Below are positions 8,604 through 17,131 of a DNA stretch of 64,000 nucleotides, piece by piece. This DNA comes from Comamonas testosteroni (GTDB taxonomy: Bacteria; Pseudomonadota; Gammaproteobacteria; Burkholderiales; Burkholderiaceae_C): the NCBI GenBank assembly GCA_008727115.1, contig CP044131.1, positions 1,364,001-1,428,000 on the forward strand. The letters are read 5' to 3'. Every line of letters starts with the position of its first letter. Within the stretch, counting starts at the first letter, position 1. The position numbers and the translations under genes are program-made. Below the pieces are notes generated by a model. It was not told where the DNA came from. It ran no database searches and saw only the letters and a program-made list of their open reading frames with translations.

Positions 8604-9509
8604 CTACGCAGCCTGCAGCAATTGCGCATGCAGCTGTTGTGCAGGCAAGGACAGTGACGAGGCGTCACCGCGCGTGCACAGCAGCAACTGGCGCTGCGCC
8701 CAGTCATCGGACAGCGGCACGGCCACCACGCCGGTGGCGGCGGCGTGGCGCTGTACGGCGACCAGCGGTAGCACGGCGATGCCCACGCCCTGGCCCACCA
8801 GCTGGCACAGCCCCTCGAAATGCTGCAGCTGGACCTGGGTGCGCAGCAGCCTGTCGTTGATTTGCAAGGCCTGCTTTTGCAGCAATTGCTGCAGAGCCGA
8901 CTCGCGCGGCAGGCCGACCCAGTTCTCGTGCAGCAGCTCGGCCAGTTTCAGCCGCTGGCGTCCGGCCAGCGCATGGCCCAGCGGCAATGCGGCGGCCAGC
9001 GGATCTGATCGCCAGGGCCGGCTTTGCAGCCCAGCCAGCAAAGCAGCGTTGTCGGCATCCCAGGCGGCCACACCGATATCACACAGGCCCTGGCGCAGTC
9101 CGGCCAGCACTTCGCTGCTGGAGAACTCCTGCAGCTCCAGCGCAATCTGCGGGTGCCGGCGCAGAAAGCCGCTGACGGCCAGTGGCAGGTGCTCACGCAT
9201 GGACGAGGTATTGCCGCGCAGGCGTATCTGCCCGGCCAGACCGGCGCCGAACTCGCCCATGGCACCGCGCAATTGCTGCATCTGCGCCAGCACTTGGCGC
9301 GCATGTTGACCCAGGGTGTGGCCCGCCGCTGTGGGCTGCACGCCGCGTGCCTGGCGAATCAGCAGCGCTGTGCCCAGCAGCGCCTCCATACCGCGCACAC
9401 GCTCGCTGGCCGATGCCAGTGTGAGATGGCTGCGTTGTGCCGCCGCGGTCAGCGTGCCGCAGTCCAGGACATGGACAAACAGCTGAAGGTCGGTCAGATC
9501 AAAGCGCAT
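8604..9509 (-). CDS. LysR-family transcriptional regulator
   Basis: 301 aa with the standard layout: an N-terminal winged helix-turn-helix (about residues 5-65, FVHVLDCGTLTAAAQRSHLT) and a periplasmic-binding-like effector domain (about 90-295). The start MRFDLTDLQLF at 9509 fits the family length; longer in-frame starts would run through the divergent promoter and into the neighbouring gene. It is divergent from a TauE/SafE-type exporter with 139 nt between starts, an arrangement in which LysR proteins commonly control the neighbour. The effector is unknown; a sulfonate or organic acid related to the exporter would be a guess. Confidence 0.88.
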   Translation of the reverse strand: MRFDLTDLQLFVHVLDCGTLTAAAQRSHLTLASASERVRGMEALLGTALLIRQARGVQPTAAGHTLGQHARQVLAQMQQLRGAMGEFGAGLAGQIRLRGNTSSMREHLPLAVSGFLRRHPQIALELQEFSSSEVLAGLRQGLCDIGVAAWDADNAALLAGLQSRPWRSDPLAAALPLGHALAGRQRLKLAELLHENWVGLPRESALQQLLQKQALQINDRLLRTQVQLQHFEGLCQLVGQGVGIAVLPLVAVQRHAAATGVVAVPLSDDWAQRQLLLCTRGDASSLSLPAQQLHAQLLQAA

Positions 9510-9528
9510 GGGTTCAAGCCTCAGTTTT

Positions 9529-9539
9529 ATACGAAGTAT
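9529..9539. promoter_or_regulatory. Candidate LysR-type operator palindrome
   Basis: ATAC-GAA-GTAT is a short perfect palindrome with a 3-nt centre, 19 nt upstream of the LysR start and within the LysR/exporter divergent region. LysR proteins often bind short interrupted dyads of this type. Position and symmetry are the only evidence. Confidence 0.3.
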
Positions 9540-9651
9540 GACCTTGGTAAGTCCAGCTGGTAAATCATCTTTTGCTGCCGGATTATCTGCCTTGTGAAAG
9601 AAATTGCTAACTCGTTTCTTTATTTGATGGTTCGGATTTGTCGAAGGGTTG

Positions 9652-10413
9652 ATGATGTGGAGTGAAGCCTGGATGGTGACGGCTGCCATTGCCGTGTTCG
9701 GACTGGCGGGGTGTATCAAGGGTGTGGTGGGCCTGGGCTTGCCCACGGTTTCCATGGCCTTGCTGGCGGTGTTCATGCCGCCCACTCAGGCCGCCGCCTT
9801 GCTGCTGTTGCCATCGCTGGTGACCAATCTGGTGCAGATGCGGCCAGCGAGCAGCTTGCGGCCCTTGCTGCAGCGACTGGGCTGGATGCAGCTGGGCATT
9901 GTGCTGGGCACGCTGGGAGGTGTCGCCCTCTGGGGCGGCGTCGGTAGCCTGCCTGCCGCCCGGGCAGGGCTGGGCCTGGCACTGGTGATCTATGCCCTGT
10001 GGGGGCTGTCGGGCCTGCGCTGGCAGATTCCGGCGGCGCATCAGACCTGGCTGGGGGCGGTGTGCGGCTTGCTGACCGGAGCCATCGCAGCGGTGACCGG
10101 TGTTTTTGTCGTGCCTGCCGTGGCCTTTTTGCAGTCGCTGGGCCTGGCTCGGCCAGTGCTCATGCAGGCCATGGGCCTGTGCTTTACCACTTCCACGCTG
10201 GCTCTGGGGGCTGGCTTGTTGTGGCAGGGCGCAGGCAAGGGGGCTCCGGTGCGGGCGATGGGGCTGGGATTGCTGGCTTCGGCCCTGATGCTGATTCCCG
10301 CACTTGTCGGCATGCGCTGGGGTGAGCGGCTGCGTGAAAAACTCTCGCCCGAGCGCTTCAGGAAGCTGCTGATGCTCAGCCTTTTGCTGCTGGGTGTTTA
10401 CCTGTGTTTCTGA
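9652..10413 (+). CDS. TauE/SafE-family membrane exporter
   Basis: About 253 aa, strongly hydrophobic with seven to eight predicted membrane helices. The duplicated pattern characteristic of TauE/SafE proteins is visible: an N-terminal GCIKGVVGLGLPTVSMALL and an internal GLLTGAIAAVTGVFVVPAV. The family exports sulfite, sulfoacetate and other organosulfur or organic anions across the inner membrane. The start is uncertain, as three consecutive ATG codons lie at 9649-9657. Regulation by the divergent LysR gene is likely from position. The substrate cannot be told from the sequence. Confidence 0.85.
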   Translation: MMWSEAWMVTAAIAVFGLAGCIKGVVGLGLPTVSMALLAVFMPPTQAAALLLLPSLVTNLVQMRPASSLRPLLQRLGWMQLGIVLGTLGGVALWGGVGSLPAARAGLGLALVIYALWGLSGLRWQIPAAHQTWLGAVCGLLTGAIAAVTGVFVVPAVAFLQSLGLARPVLMQAMGLCFTTSTLALGAGLLWQGAGKGAPVRAMGLGLLASALMLIPALVGMRWGERLREKLSPERFRKLLMLSLLLLGVYLCF

Positions 10414-10635
10414 CCTTTTAGGTGGGCTGAAACCTTGATGAACAAAGGCTTGGGGGAATGCGCCTAGTTCATTCAGACGATGGGGTGGCCTCTCTCGAAT
10501 CCAAGAATGAATTGACTGTCATCAGGGCGCAGACAACGGCCTGCCCGGTGACAGCTGGCTGCTGCTACGCCGCAGCACATTTCATCGACAGGGTTCAAAT
10601 GTCTCAGCGCAGGCTGGGCAAAGGAGACAGGCAAG

Positions 10636-12015
10636 ATGGGGATGCAGAAAATCGTGATTCCTGTGATGGCGGGCCTGATGAGTGGTCTGATGGCGGGTGC
10701 TGCCACAGCCAAGGCAACGCCGGAGGAGCTGGAGAAACTGGGCAAGTCCTTGACCTGCGTGGGGGCCGAGAAGGCCGGCACTGCCAGCGGCGTGCCCGAG
10801 TTCACGGGGAAGTGGTTGGGCACACCGCCGGGCATCAACTACCCGCCGCATGAGGGCAAGCATCCGGTAGACCCTTATGCCAGCGAGAAGCCGCTGTTCA
10901 CCATCACGGCCGAGAACATGGCTCAGTATGCAGACAAGCTGACCGAGGGACAAAAAGGCCTGTTCAAGGCCTATCCCAAGACTTTTCGCATTCCGGTCTA
11001 CCCTGGACATCGAGACTTCCGCTACCCCGATCATGTTTGCGAATCGGCCCGCAAAAATGCGCAGACAGCGGTGATGAACGAGGATGGGTTGGGCGTTACG
11101 GCGGTCAAGGGAGCCATGCCGTTTCCGTTTCCCAAGACCGGCCTGGAGCTGGCGTTCAACAACCTCTTTCCCTATCGCACCTATACCGAGCACACACTGC
11201 GCGACAACGCCAATGTGCTGGCCGACGGAACGCCTATTTGGGCGCGGGCGGACAACTATGCCTTTTCCGCGATGAATCACCCCTCCGATGCGGGCAAGCC
11301 GATGGAGGGCCTGATGTCGCAGGGCATGAACCGCACCTTGCTGCCGGAGCGGGACAAGGGTGCGGTGAATGTGAATGCCGAACCCGTGAATTTCGGCAAG
11401 GACAAGCGTCTGGCCTGGAATTACGACCCCGGCACGCGCCGCGTTCGGCAGGTGCCGGAATTCGGCTTTGACCAGCCCATGATTGGCACCAGTGGCAAGA
11501 TGACGATCGACTCTGACCGTCTCTTCAACGGTTCACCCATCCGCTACAACTGGAAGAACCTGGGCAAGAAGGAAATCTTCATTCCGGCCAATGCCTACAA
11601 GATTCACGGCAGCAATGTGAAATATGCCGACCTGCTCAAGCCCGGTCATGAAAATCCGGACCTCACGCGCTACGAACTGCGACGTGTCTGGGTGCTGGAG
11701 GCGACGCTCAAGGATGGCTACCGCCACCTCTACGGCAAGCGCGTGTTGTTCCTCGATGAGGACACGGGCCAGGCGGTGATGAGTGACTACTACGACACAC
11801 GAGGCCAGCTGTGGCAGCAGGCGGTCATTCATCACTACTATGCTTTTGACGGACAGGTGTGGCATGCGGGCAGCAGCTTCTACCATGACCTGCTCTCGGG
11901 TACTTATGTGGCCTACAACCTGTTCCAGGAGCGCCCACAGGGACCCATTCTCAACAAGGGAGACTTGAATGCATCCATGTTCACGCCTGCGGCAGCGCGC
12001 AACGCGGGTAACTGA
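10636..12015 (+). CDS. DUF1329 exported protein
   Basis: 459 aa with a signal peptide (MQKIVIPVMAGLMSGLMAGA then cleavage near AATAKA). The body has DUF1329 hallmarks: TPEELEKLGKSLTCVGAEKA near the N-terminus, a GKWLGTPPGINYPP segment, an internal FPFPKTGLELAFNNLF, and a C-terminal YVAYNLFQERP. The fold is related to LolB/LolA-like outer-membrane lipoprotein carriers. In Pseudomonas and Comamonas relatives, DUF1329 genes often accompany hydrophobic-compound catabolism and RND transporters, but no such gene is adjacent here. The function remains unknown. It stands alone and ends at a strong terminator shared with the convergent tolA. Confidence 0.8.
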   Translation: MGMQKIVIPVMAGLMSGLMAGAATAKATPEELEKLGKSLTCVGAEKAGTASGVPEFTGKWLGTPPGINYPPHEGKHPVDPYASEKPLFTITAENMAQYADKLTEGQKGLFKAYPKTFRIPVYPGHRDFRYPDHVCESARKNAQTAVMNEDGLGVTAVKGAMPFPFPKTGLELAFNNLFPYRTYTEHTLRDNANVLADGTPIWARADNYAFSAMNHPSDAGKPMEGLMSQGMNRTLLPERDKGAVNVNAEPVNFGKDKRLAWNYDPGTRRVRQVPEFGFDQPMIGTSGKMTIDSDRLFNGSPIRYNWKNLGKKEIFIPANAYKIHGSNVKYADLLKPGHENPDLTRYELRRVWVLEATLKDGYRHLYGKRVLFLDEDTGQAVMSDYYDTRGQLWQQAVIHHYYAFDGQVWHAGSSFYHDLLSGTYVAYNLFQERPQGPILNKGDLNASMFTPAAARNAGN

Positions 12016-12032
12016 GTCCCTCGCATCAAAAC

Positions 12033-12069
12033 AAAGGGCTTGAAGGTTTTTGGCCTTCAAGCCCTTTTC
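12033..12069. terminator. Strong bidirectional terminator between DUF1329 gene and tolA
   Basis: AAAGGGCTTGAAGG (12033-12046) and CCTTCAAGCCCTTT (12054-12067) form a 14-bp stem with a T tract on the plus strand and A-rich flank on the other. A second hairpin, GTAAGCAGCTATG...CATAGTTGCTTAC, follows at about 12077-12108 and resembles the dispersed AGCAGCTAT repeat. Confidence 0.85.
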
Positions 12070-12133
12070 TGTATTGCGTAAGCAGCTATGTTTTTCATAG
12101 TTGCTTACCCGGAGGGGAGTCCCTGTCAGTCCC

Positions 12134-13282
12134 TTAGTCCTGGGGTCTGAAGCCGATGACCAGGTCGGATGGCACCTTGCCGTCGATATCTCGCGGCAAC
12201 TTGTCGGTCTTGTGCAGAGCGCGCACCACGGCTTCATCCCAGGCCGCGTTGCCGCTGGACTTGGAGATCGTGGCGCTGGTGATGGTGCCGTCCGGCGCCG
12301 TGCGCACACGCACTTCGGCATGCGGGTTGCCGCTGAGCGCATCGGGGTAGACGATGTTGGGCTTGACGCGTGCCGCCACCTTAGCGGCATAGCCGGCCGA
12401 TGGACCACCGCTGGCGCTGCTGCCGGCGCCGCCGGTTCTGCTGCCCCCGGCACCACTGCGATCGCTGCCACCTGAGCCGCCCGCGCTACCTGCCAGCCCT
12501 TGCAGGCGTGCCAGCTCAGCCTTGCGACGGTCATCGGCCGCTTTGGCGTCCTTAGCGGCTTTTTCCTTGGCAGCCTTTTCTTTGGCCTCCTTGGCGGCTT
12601 TGTCTTTCTCGGCCTTCTCTTTGGCTGCCTTTTCCTTAGCGGCTTTTTCTTTTTCCGCCTTTTCTTTTTCAAGCTTGTCGGCTTTTTCCTTGGCAGCCTT
12701 CTCGGCCTTTTCCTGCTTCTCGCGCTCCAGCTTTTCCTTGCGGTCCTTTTCTGCTTTTTCCGCCTTTTGCTTGTCCAGCTTGTCTTGGTGCGCCTTTTCA
12801 GCCTTCTCCTTTTCGGCCTTGTCCTTGCGTTCCTTTTCCTTGCGCTCTTTTTCGCGCTCCTTCTCTCGTTGCTCCCGGGCCTCTTGCTCCGCCTTTTCCT
12901 TCTTCAATTGCTCTTGTTTTTTCTTTTTGGCAAGGGCGATCTCAGCCTCGTGATCATCGTCATGGGCTTGAGTCTTGGGGGCAGGTGTAGGCACCGGTGC
13001 CACCACGGGCTCTGGCGGAGGAGGTGGTGGAGGCTCAGGAGTCGGCTCTGGTGTGGGCTCGGGATCGGGAGGTGGAGGAGGTGTCACGGCTGCGGCCGCC
13101 GGAGCAGAGCTGCTCCAGACCTCGGCTTCGACCATGGCTTCATCGGCTTCTTTAGGGGGGCGCACTGTCCACAGCAGGGCCGCAATCAGCAGCCCGTGCG
13201 CGGCCAGGGCGAGCGACCAGGAACGCGCCCGGCCTTTGGGGCGGGGCGGTGCAAACTGATCGCGATCTTGCTGGTTAGGCAT
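12134..13282 (-). CDS. tolA: TolA, energy-transducing envelope protein
   Basis: 382 aa with the TolA architecture: a single inner-membrane helix near residues 21-42 (SLALAAHGLLIAALLW), a Pro-rich linker (about 65-100), a very long Lys/Glu/Ala-rich helical domain built from degenerate KEKAEKEKAAK units (about 105-260), a Gly/Ser hinge, and a globular C-terminal domain (about 300-382, GNPHAEVRVRTAPDGTITSA) of the TonB/TolA C-terminal type. It links TolQR proton flow to the outer membrane during division. It follows tolR by 78 nt. tolB and pal, which usually come next, are absent here. Confidence 0.92.
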   Translation of the reverse strand: MPNQQDRDQFAPPRPKGRARSWSLALAAHGLLIAALLWTVRPPKEADEAMVEAEVWSSSAPAAAAVTPPPPPDPEPTPEPTPEPPPPPPPEPVVAPVPTPAPKTQAHDDDHEAEIALAKKKKQEQLKKEKAEQEAREQREKEREKERKEKERKDKAEKEKAEKAHQDKLDKQKAEKAEKDRKEKLEREKQEKAEKAAKEKADKLEKEKAEKEKAAKEKAAKEKAEKDKAAKEAKEKAAKEKAAKDAKAADDRRKAELARLQGLAGSAGGSGGSDRSGAGGSRTGGAGSSASGGPSAGYAAKVAARVKPNIVYPDALSGNPHAEVRVRTAPDGTITSATISKSSGNAAWDEAVVRALHKTDKLPRDIDGKVPSDLVIGFRPQD

Positions 13283-13360
13283 GGTGTGTGGTGGTCTGTG
13301 CGGGCTGAGCCTTCAGCGCTTCAAAAAGGCAGCGTGCGGCAGAGCGTCCTGAAAATGAGG

Positions 13361-13795
13361 TCAATGATTGGAAGATGAGACAACGCCAAAGGCAATGCGT
13401 TTGACGCCGGCCTGGGACAAGGTGCTGTGCGCCTTCATGACGTCATCAAAGGGCAGGCCCTTGTCTGCGAGGATCTGGATGGCACTGTCTTCGCCTTGAC
13501 CTTCTTGCCAGGATTGGGCCAGGCCCTTGAGATCATCGAGCTTGATGGTCTGGGTGTTGGGGCCGTTTCGGAACTGGATGCTGCCATCCTTGTCCAGCAT
13601 CACGTAGGCAATGTTCTTGGTGGGTGGGCGCGAGGACTTGCCTGCGCTTGGCACATTGATGGAGCCGGGCGTGAGCATGGGCGCTGTCACCATGAAGATG
13701 ATGAGCAGCACCAGCATCACGTCGATGAAGGGCACCATATTGATTTCGTTGACGGTGCGGCGATTGCGACCACCGCGTGAACTCATGGCTGGCAT
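13361..13795 (-). CDS. tolR: TolR, inner-membrane component of Tol-Pal
   Basis: 144 aa, ExbD/TolR family. The membrane helix carries the essential Asp in the typical context EINMVPFIDVMLVLLIIFMV (about residues 17-36), and the periplasmic domain follows with DKDGSIQFRNG and a C-terminal amphipathic region. TolR couples proton entry through TolQ to TolA. The ATG at 13795 has an AGGAG ribosome-binding site 8 nt upstream; a second ATG three codons later is too far from it. It lies between tolQ and tolA in the operon. Confidence 0.94.
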   Translation of the reverse strand: MPAMSSRGGRNRRTVNEINMVPFIDVMLVLLIIFMVTAPMLTPGSINVPSAGKSSRPPTKNIAYVMLDKDGSIQFRNGPNTQTIKLDDLKGLAQSWQEGQGEDSAIQILADKGLPFDDVMKAHSTLSQAGVKRIAFGVVSSSNH

Positions 13796-13860
13796 GGATC
13801 ACTCTCCTTACAGATAGTTTGCTCAGTGCGCAGCAGATGCGGTTGGGCAAGGCTCGAGTC

Positions 13861-13900
13861 GGAGACACCAAGCAAGAGTCGCGCCGTAGCGAGGGCGTCA
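13861..13900 (-). repeat. Family C dispersed repeat between tolQ and tolR
   Basis: Read on the minus strand it contains GACGCCCTCGCTACGGCG followed by CGACTCTTGCTTGGTGTC. This matches the right half of the larger element in the ybgC 5' region (15062-15150), which has GACGCAGCCTTCGCTGCG and CGGCTCTTGCTTGGCATC. It occupies part of the 153-nt tolQ-tolR gap. Confidence 0.55.
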
Positions 13901-13948
13901 TTCAGCTTCGAGGTGGATGGCGCGAAGCGACTCTGCGGGTGCTTCATT

Positions 13949-14653
13949 TCAGTGACCGGAGGCAGAGCCACTGGCTGTTGCGCCGACATTGCGCTGCAAG
14001 ATGTTGGAGAACTCTTCGATGAAGGTCTCTTCCTGGCTGGCAATGCGGTCGATGTGGTGGGCGTAGCGGTTATAGGCCGTCACGGCGGGGATGGCGGCAA
14101 ACAGGCCCATGGCGGTGGCCACCAGCGCTTCTGCAATGCCGGGGGCCACGGTAGCCAGTGTGATCTGCTCCATGTTGGCAAAACCGGTGAAGGCGTGCAT
14201 CACGCCCCAGACGGTGCCGAACAGGCCCACATAGGGGGAGACCGAAGCCACGGTGCCCAGGAAGGACAGGCCGGATTCGATCTCGTCGAGTTCACGCTGG
14301 AAGCTGGCGCGCATGGCACGGCGCGTGCCGTCCATCAGCGTGGCGACATCGCCGATGCGGCGCTCGCGCAGCTTCTGGTATTCGCGCATGCCGCTGGCAA
14401 AAATGCGCTCCATGGGGCCGCCGTTCTTGGCGTTCTGTGCCGCCGAGGCATAGAGGTCGTTGAGGCTGGTGCCCGACCAGAAATCCTGCTCGAAGTTGTC
14501 GTTGAGCGCGCGCACGCGCTTGAGCGTCTGCGCCTTGCGGAAAATGGTGGCCCAGCTGGCAATCGATGCGACCACCAGGATCAGCATGACCAGTTGCACC
14601 ACCCAGCTGGCCTGCATGATGAGGCTGAGGATGGACATGTCTTGGGAGTTCAT
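13949..14653 (-). CDS. tolQ: TolQ, inner-membrane proton-channel subunit
   Basis: 234 aa, ExbB/TolQ family. It shows an N-terminal membrane helix (ASWVVQLVMLILVVASIASW), a cytoplasmic loop, and two closely spaced C-terminal helices with GLFGTVWGVMHAFTG and APGIAEALVATAMGLFAAIP, which carry the conserved residues of the family. The start ATG at 14653 overlaps the ybgC stop (ATGA), so the genes are translationally coupled. Longer upstream starts would lie inside ybgC. With TolR it forms the motor that energises TolA. Confidence 0.94.
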   Translation of the reverse strand: MNSQDMSILSLIMQASWVVQLVMLILVVASIASWATIFRKAQTLKRVRALNDNFEQDFWSGTSLNDLYASAAQNAKNGGPMERIFASGMREYQKLRERRIGDVATLMDGTRRAMRASFQRELDEIESGLSFLGTVASVSPYVGLFGTVWGVMHAFTGFANMEQITLATVAPGIAEALVATAMGLFAAIPAVTAYNRYAHHIDRIASQEETFIEEFSNILQRNVGATASGSASGH

Positions 14654-15207
14654 GAAAGTTGCTCCAGGATATGGTTTGGAATTCTCGTGGGGCGCATGGT
14701 CTGTCCATCCACCCATCCAATGCGAATGCTGCCTTCGCACAAAAGCGTAGGTCCATTGGCTTGAGGGTCAGCATTGACCAGCAGTGCCTGCTGCGCAATT
14801 GTGAGCGAAGCTCGGCCAGAACTTTGCAGCTTTGCAGTAACAATCAGTTGATCATCCAGCCGGGCCGGGCGCTGATATTCAAGTTGCGCAGACGTTACGA
14901 CAAAGATACCGCCGGTTTGTTCCCGCAGCTTTTGCTGGGCGATACCCAGCGAACGCAACCACTCGGTGCGGGCACGTTCGAAGAACTTGAGGTAGTTGGC
15001 GTAGAAGACGACGCCGCCGGCGTCGGTGTCTTCCCAGTAAATTCGCAGAGGGAAGGTGAACACCCCCTGAGCGACTGCGTCGCTTCCCCCTCTCTCGCGT
15101 TGCGGGAGGGGGACGCAGCCTTCGCTGCGAGACGGCTCTTGCTTGGCATCACTGGCTTGGGCGGCGCCAGTTTCTAGTGCCACGGGCTCATTCTTGCTGT
15201 ATGTCAT
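14650..15207 (-). CDS. ybgC: Tol-Pal-associated acyl-CoA thioesterase YbgC
   Basis: A hot-dog-fold thioesterase. The active-site segment YWEDTDAGGVVFYANYLKFF with its Asp is present at about residues 58-77, followed by ERARTEWLRSLG. YbgC hydrolyses acyl-CoA or acyl-ACP and is the standard first gene of the tol operon. As annotated (185 aa) it has about 45 extra N-terminal residues, and much of this extension is encoded by a dispersed intergenic repeat. A GTG at about 15057-15059 (giving MFTFPLRIYWEDTD) would yield a protein of normal family length. The true start is therefore unsure. The stop overlaps tolQ. Confidence 0.9.
   Translation of the reverse strand: MTYSKNEPVALETGAAQASDAKQEPSRSEGCVPLPQRERGGSDAVAQGVFTFPLRIYWEDTDAGGVVFYANYLKFFERARTEWLRSLGIAQQKLREQTGGIFVVTSAQLEYQRPARLDDQLIVTAKLQSSGRASLTIAQQALLVNADPQANGPTLLCEGSIRIGWVDGQTMRPTRIPNHILEQLS
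15062..15150 (-). repeat. Family C dispersed repeat, largest copy, inside ybgC 5' end
   Basis: On the plus strand it begins CCCCCTGAGCGACTGCGTCG, continues through a C/T-rich and G-rich hairpin (CTCCCGCAACGCGAGAG on the other strand) and ends with CGGCTCTTGCTTGGCATC. Related partial copies lie at 13861-13900 and 19070-19101. I recall similar elements between genes in Comamonadaceae. Here it is read in frame as the N-terminal extension of YbgC, or forms its leader if the later GTG start is used. Confidence 0.65.
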
Positions 15208-15213
15208 CGGGTA

Positions 15214-16407
15214 TCAAGCAAGCAGCTTTTTCAAGCGTGCAATGGCTTCTTGCAACTGCTCCATGGAGTTGGCTGTCGAGAAGCGCACGTAGTTGGCTGT
15301 CTCGGCCTGACCAAAGTCACGCCCGGGGGTGATGGCCAGGTGAGCTTGATCGACCAGCGCATAGGCAAAGTCCCAACTTCCCTTGACGCCCAGCTTTTCA
15401 GCAGCAGCGCGGCAGTCGGCCCAGGCGTAGAAAGCGCCATCGGGTTTGACGGGCACGGGCAGGCCCACGGATTCCAGCGCAGGAATGAAGTAGTCGCGAC
15501 GGGCCTTGAACTCGGCGCGGCGGCGCTCGTACTCGGCAATGCTCTCGGGCTCGAAGCAGGCCAGGGCCGCATATTGCGACACGGTGCTGGCGCAGATGAA
15601 CAGGTGCTGGGCCAGCATCTCGATGGGGGCAACCAGCGACTCCGGCACCACCATCCAGCCCAGACGCCAGCCTGTCATATTGAAGTACTTGCTGAAGCTG
15701 TTGATAGAGATGATGTCGTCGCCCAACTCCAGTGCTGATTTGCCAAAGGTCTCGTCATGCGACAGGCCCAGATAGATTTCATCGACGATGGTCAGCCCCC
15801 CCTTGGTGCGCACGACGTCGTGGATGCGGCGCAGCTCATCGGGCGCAATCGAGGTGCCTGTGGGGTTGGAGGGCGAGGCCAGCATCACGCCGCGCGTGCG
15901 CTCTCCCCAGGCGGCTTCGACCTTGGCTGCGCTGAGCTGAAAGCGCTCGGCTGCCGACGAAGGAATCAACACCGGCTTGCCTTCGGCGGCCGAGACAAAG
16001 TGGCGGTTGCAGGGGTAGCTGGGGTTGGGCATCAGCACCTCGTCACCCTCGTCAATCAGCGCCAGGCAGGCCAGCTGCAAAGCGGCGGAGGCACCGGCGG
16101 TAATGATGATGCGCCGCGCCGGCACATTCACGCCAAAGCGGCTCGCGTACCAGGCACTGATGCGCTCGCGCAGCTCGGGCAGGCCCGGAGCCTGGGTGTA
16201 TTGGGTGCGTCCGTCGCGAATGGCGCGCTCTGCGGCTTGCTGCACCAGAGGCGGTGCGCTGAAGTCGGGCTCACCAATGTTCAGATAGATCATGGGCGAG
16301 CCGCTGGCGCTGGATTGACGGGCGACTTCCTGTGCATGCTTGGCCATTTCCATGACGTAGAAAGGCTCGATACGCTGGGCGCGGCGGGAAAGCTCAATGA
16401 CGGACAT
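15214..16407 (-). CDS. PLP-dependent class I aminotransferase
   Basis: 397 aa, fold type I aminotransferase of the aspartate/aromatic aminotransferase superfamily. Visible motifs are MIYLNIGEPDFSAPP near the N-terminus, SPSNPTGTSI (substrate/PLP contacts), IVDEIYLGL with the pyridine-N-binding Asp, and SINSFSKYFNMTGWRLGW containing the Schiff-base lysine. The exact donor and acceptor cannot be told. The start MSVIELSRRAQRIEPF at 16407 matches the family; an upstream in-frame start at 16431 would add eight residues. The stop lies 6 nt before ybgC, so it is probably transcribed with the tol genes. Confidence 0.88.
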   Translation of the reverse strand: MSVIELSRRAQRIEPFYVMEMAKHAQEVARQSSASGSPMIYLNIGEPDFSAPPLVQQAAERAIRDGRTQYTQAPGLPELRERISAWYASRFGVNVPARRIIITAGASAALQLACLALIDEGDEVLMPNPSYPCNRHFVSAAEGKPVLIPSSAAERFQLSAAKVEAAWGERTRGVMLASPSNPTGTSIAPDELRRIHDVVRTKGGLTIVDEIYLGLSHDETFGKSALELGDDIISINSFSKYFNMTGWRLGWMVVPESLVAPIEMLAQHLFICASTVSQYAALACFEPESIAEYERRRAEFKARRDYFIPALESVGLPVPVKPDGAFYAWADCRAAAEKLGVKGSWDFAYALVDQAHLAITPGRDFGQAETANYVRFSTANSMEQLQEAIARLKKLLA

Positions 16408-16509
16408 GGGTGGACAAAATCTTTCAATCAATCAGCGGTGCGCGTGAATGCAACAGGTGCGACACCTATAAAAAAACTGCAACCAGCCAGCGGGTGCACG
16501 ATAGCACCT

Positions 16510-16563
16510 GCGGCCCTGTTGCAGTGTTTGCATTGAGTATGCATGTGGCAGCAACAGGGCCGC
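16510..16563. repeat. 13-bp inverted repeat between nusB and aminotransferase gene
   Basis: GCGGCCCTGTTGC (16510-16522) and GCAACAGGGCCGC (16551-16563) are perfectly complementary around a 28-nt loop. There is no adjacent T run on either strand, so it is not a canonical terminator. It may slow or end transcription after nusB, or be a protein-binding site. Confidence 0.5.
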
Positions 16564-16591
16564 GCATGCGCGGCTGTGCTACTCAAGAGCT

Positions 16592-17131
16592 TTAGCTGTC
16601 AGACTTGCTGGCGCGGTCATGCGCCACTTCGGTGGCGCGCAGATCAGGAGCCAGGCCGTTGAGCACGGCGTTCACATACTTGTGGCCGTCGGTGCCGCCA
16701 AATTCCTTGGCCAGCTCGATGCACTCATTGAGCACCACGCGCCATGGCACGTCGGGGCAGTTCTGGAACTCATACACACCAATCCACATGCAAGCATGTT
16801 CGATGGGCGAGATTTCGGCCAAGCCGCGATCCAGCTTGGGCGTGATCAGCGCGTCCAGTGCGGCTTCGTTTTCCACACAGCCGCGCAGCAATGCGTCGTA
16901 ATGCACCACGTCGGCCTTGTGAAAACCGGCCAGATCGCGCGTGAAGCGGTCGATTTCCAGGACTTCGTTGCGTCCCACGATGTGCTGATACAGGCCTTGC
17001 AGTGCGAACTCACGCGCGCGGCTGCGGTTGGACTTGGAGCCTGCCTTGCGTGCGCCGGTGCTGGTCAGACCGGTGCGGCTTTGGCGAGGGGGTCGGCTTG
17101 AAGCCGACGAGCTGGATTGTTCGTCACTCAT
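16592..17131 (-). CDS. nusB: Transcription antitermination factor NusB
   Basis: 179 aa. The NusB fold starts at about residue 32 with [18 protein letters not shown] and ends with [22 protein letters not shown], both characteristic. NusB with NusE (S10) binds boxA RNA and supports rRNA transcription antitermination. A Ser/Arg-rich N-terminal extension of about 30 residues precedes the domain. The ATG at 17131 overlaps the 3' end of ribH by 8 nt. The ribBA-ribH-nusB order is common in proteobacteria. Confidence 0.94.
   Translation of the reverse strand: MSDEQSSSSASSRPPRQSRTGLTSTGARKAGSKSNRSRAREFALQGLYQHIVGRNEVLEIDRFTRDLAGFHKADVVHYDALLRGCVENEAALDALITPKLDRGLAEISPIEHACMWIGVYEFQNCPDVPWRVVLNECIELAKEFGGTDGHKYVNAVLNGLAPDLRATEVAHDRASKSDS

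Noticed and set aside
7260-8657. Long plus-strand open frame opposite trhP
   Set aside because: Shadow; Gly/Val/His-rich antisense translation.
9510-9785. Extended LysR N-terminus
   Set aside because: It would overlap the divergent exporter gene; the family start is at 9509.
12500-13378. Hydrophobic Leu/Phe-rich plus-strand frame opposite tolA
   Set aside because: It arises because Lys/Glu-rich codons read as Phe/Leu on the other strand; not a membrane protein gene.
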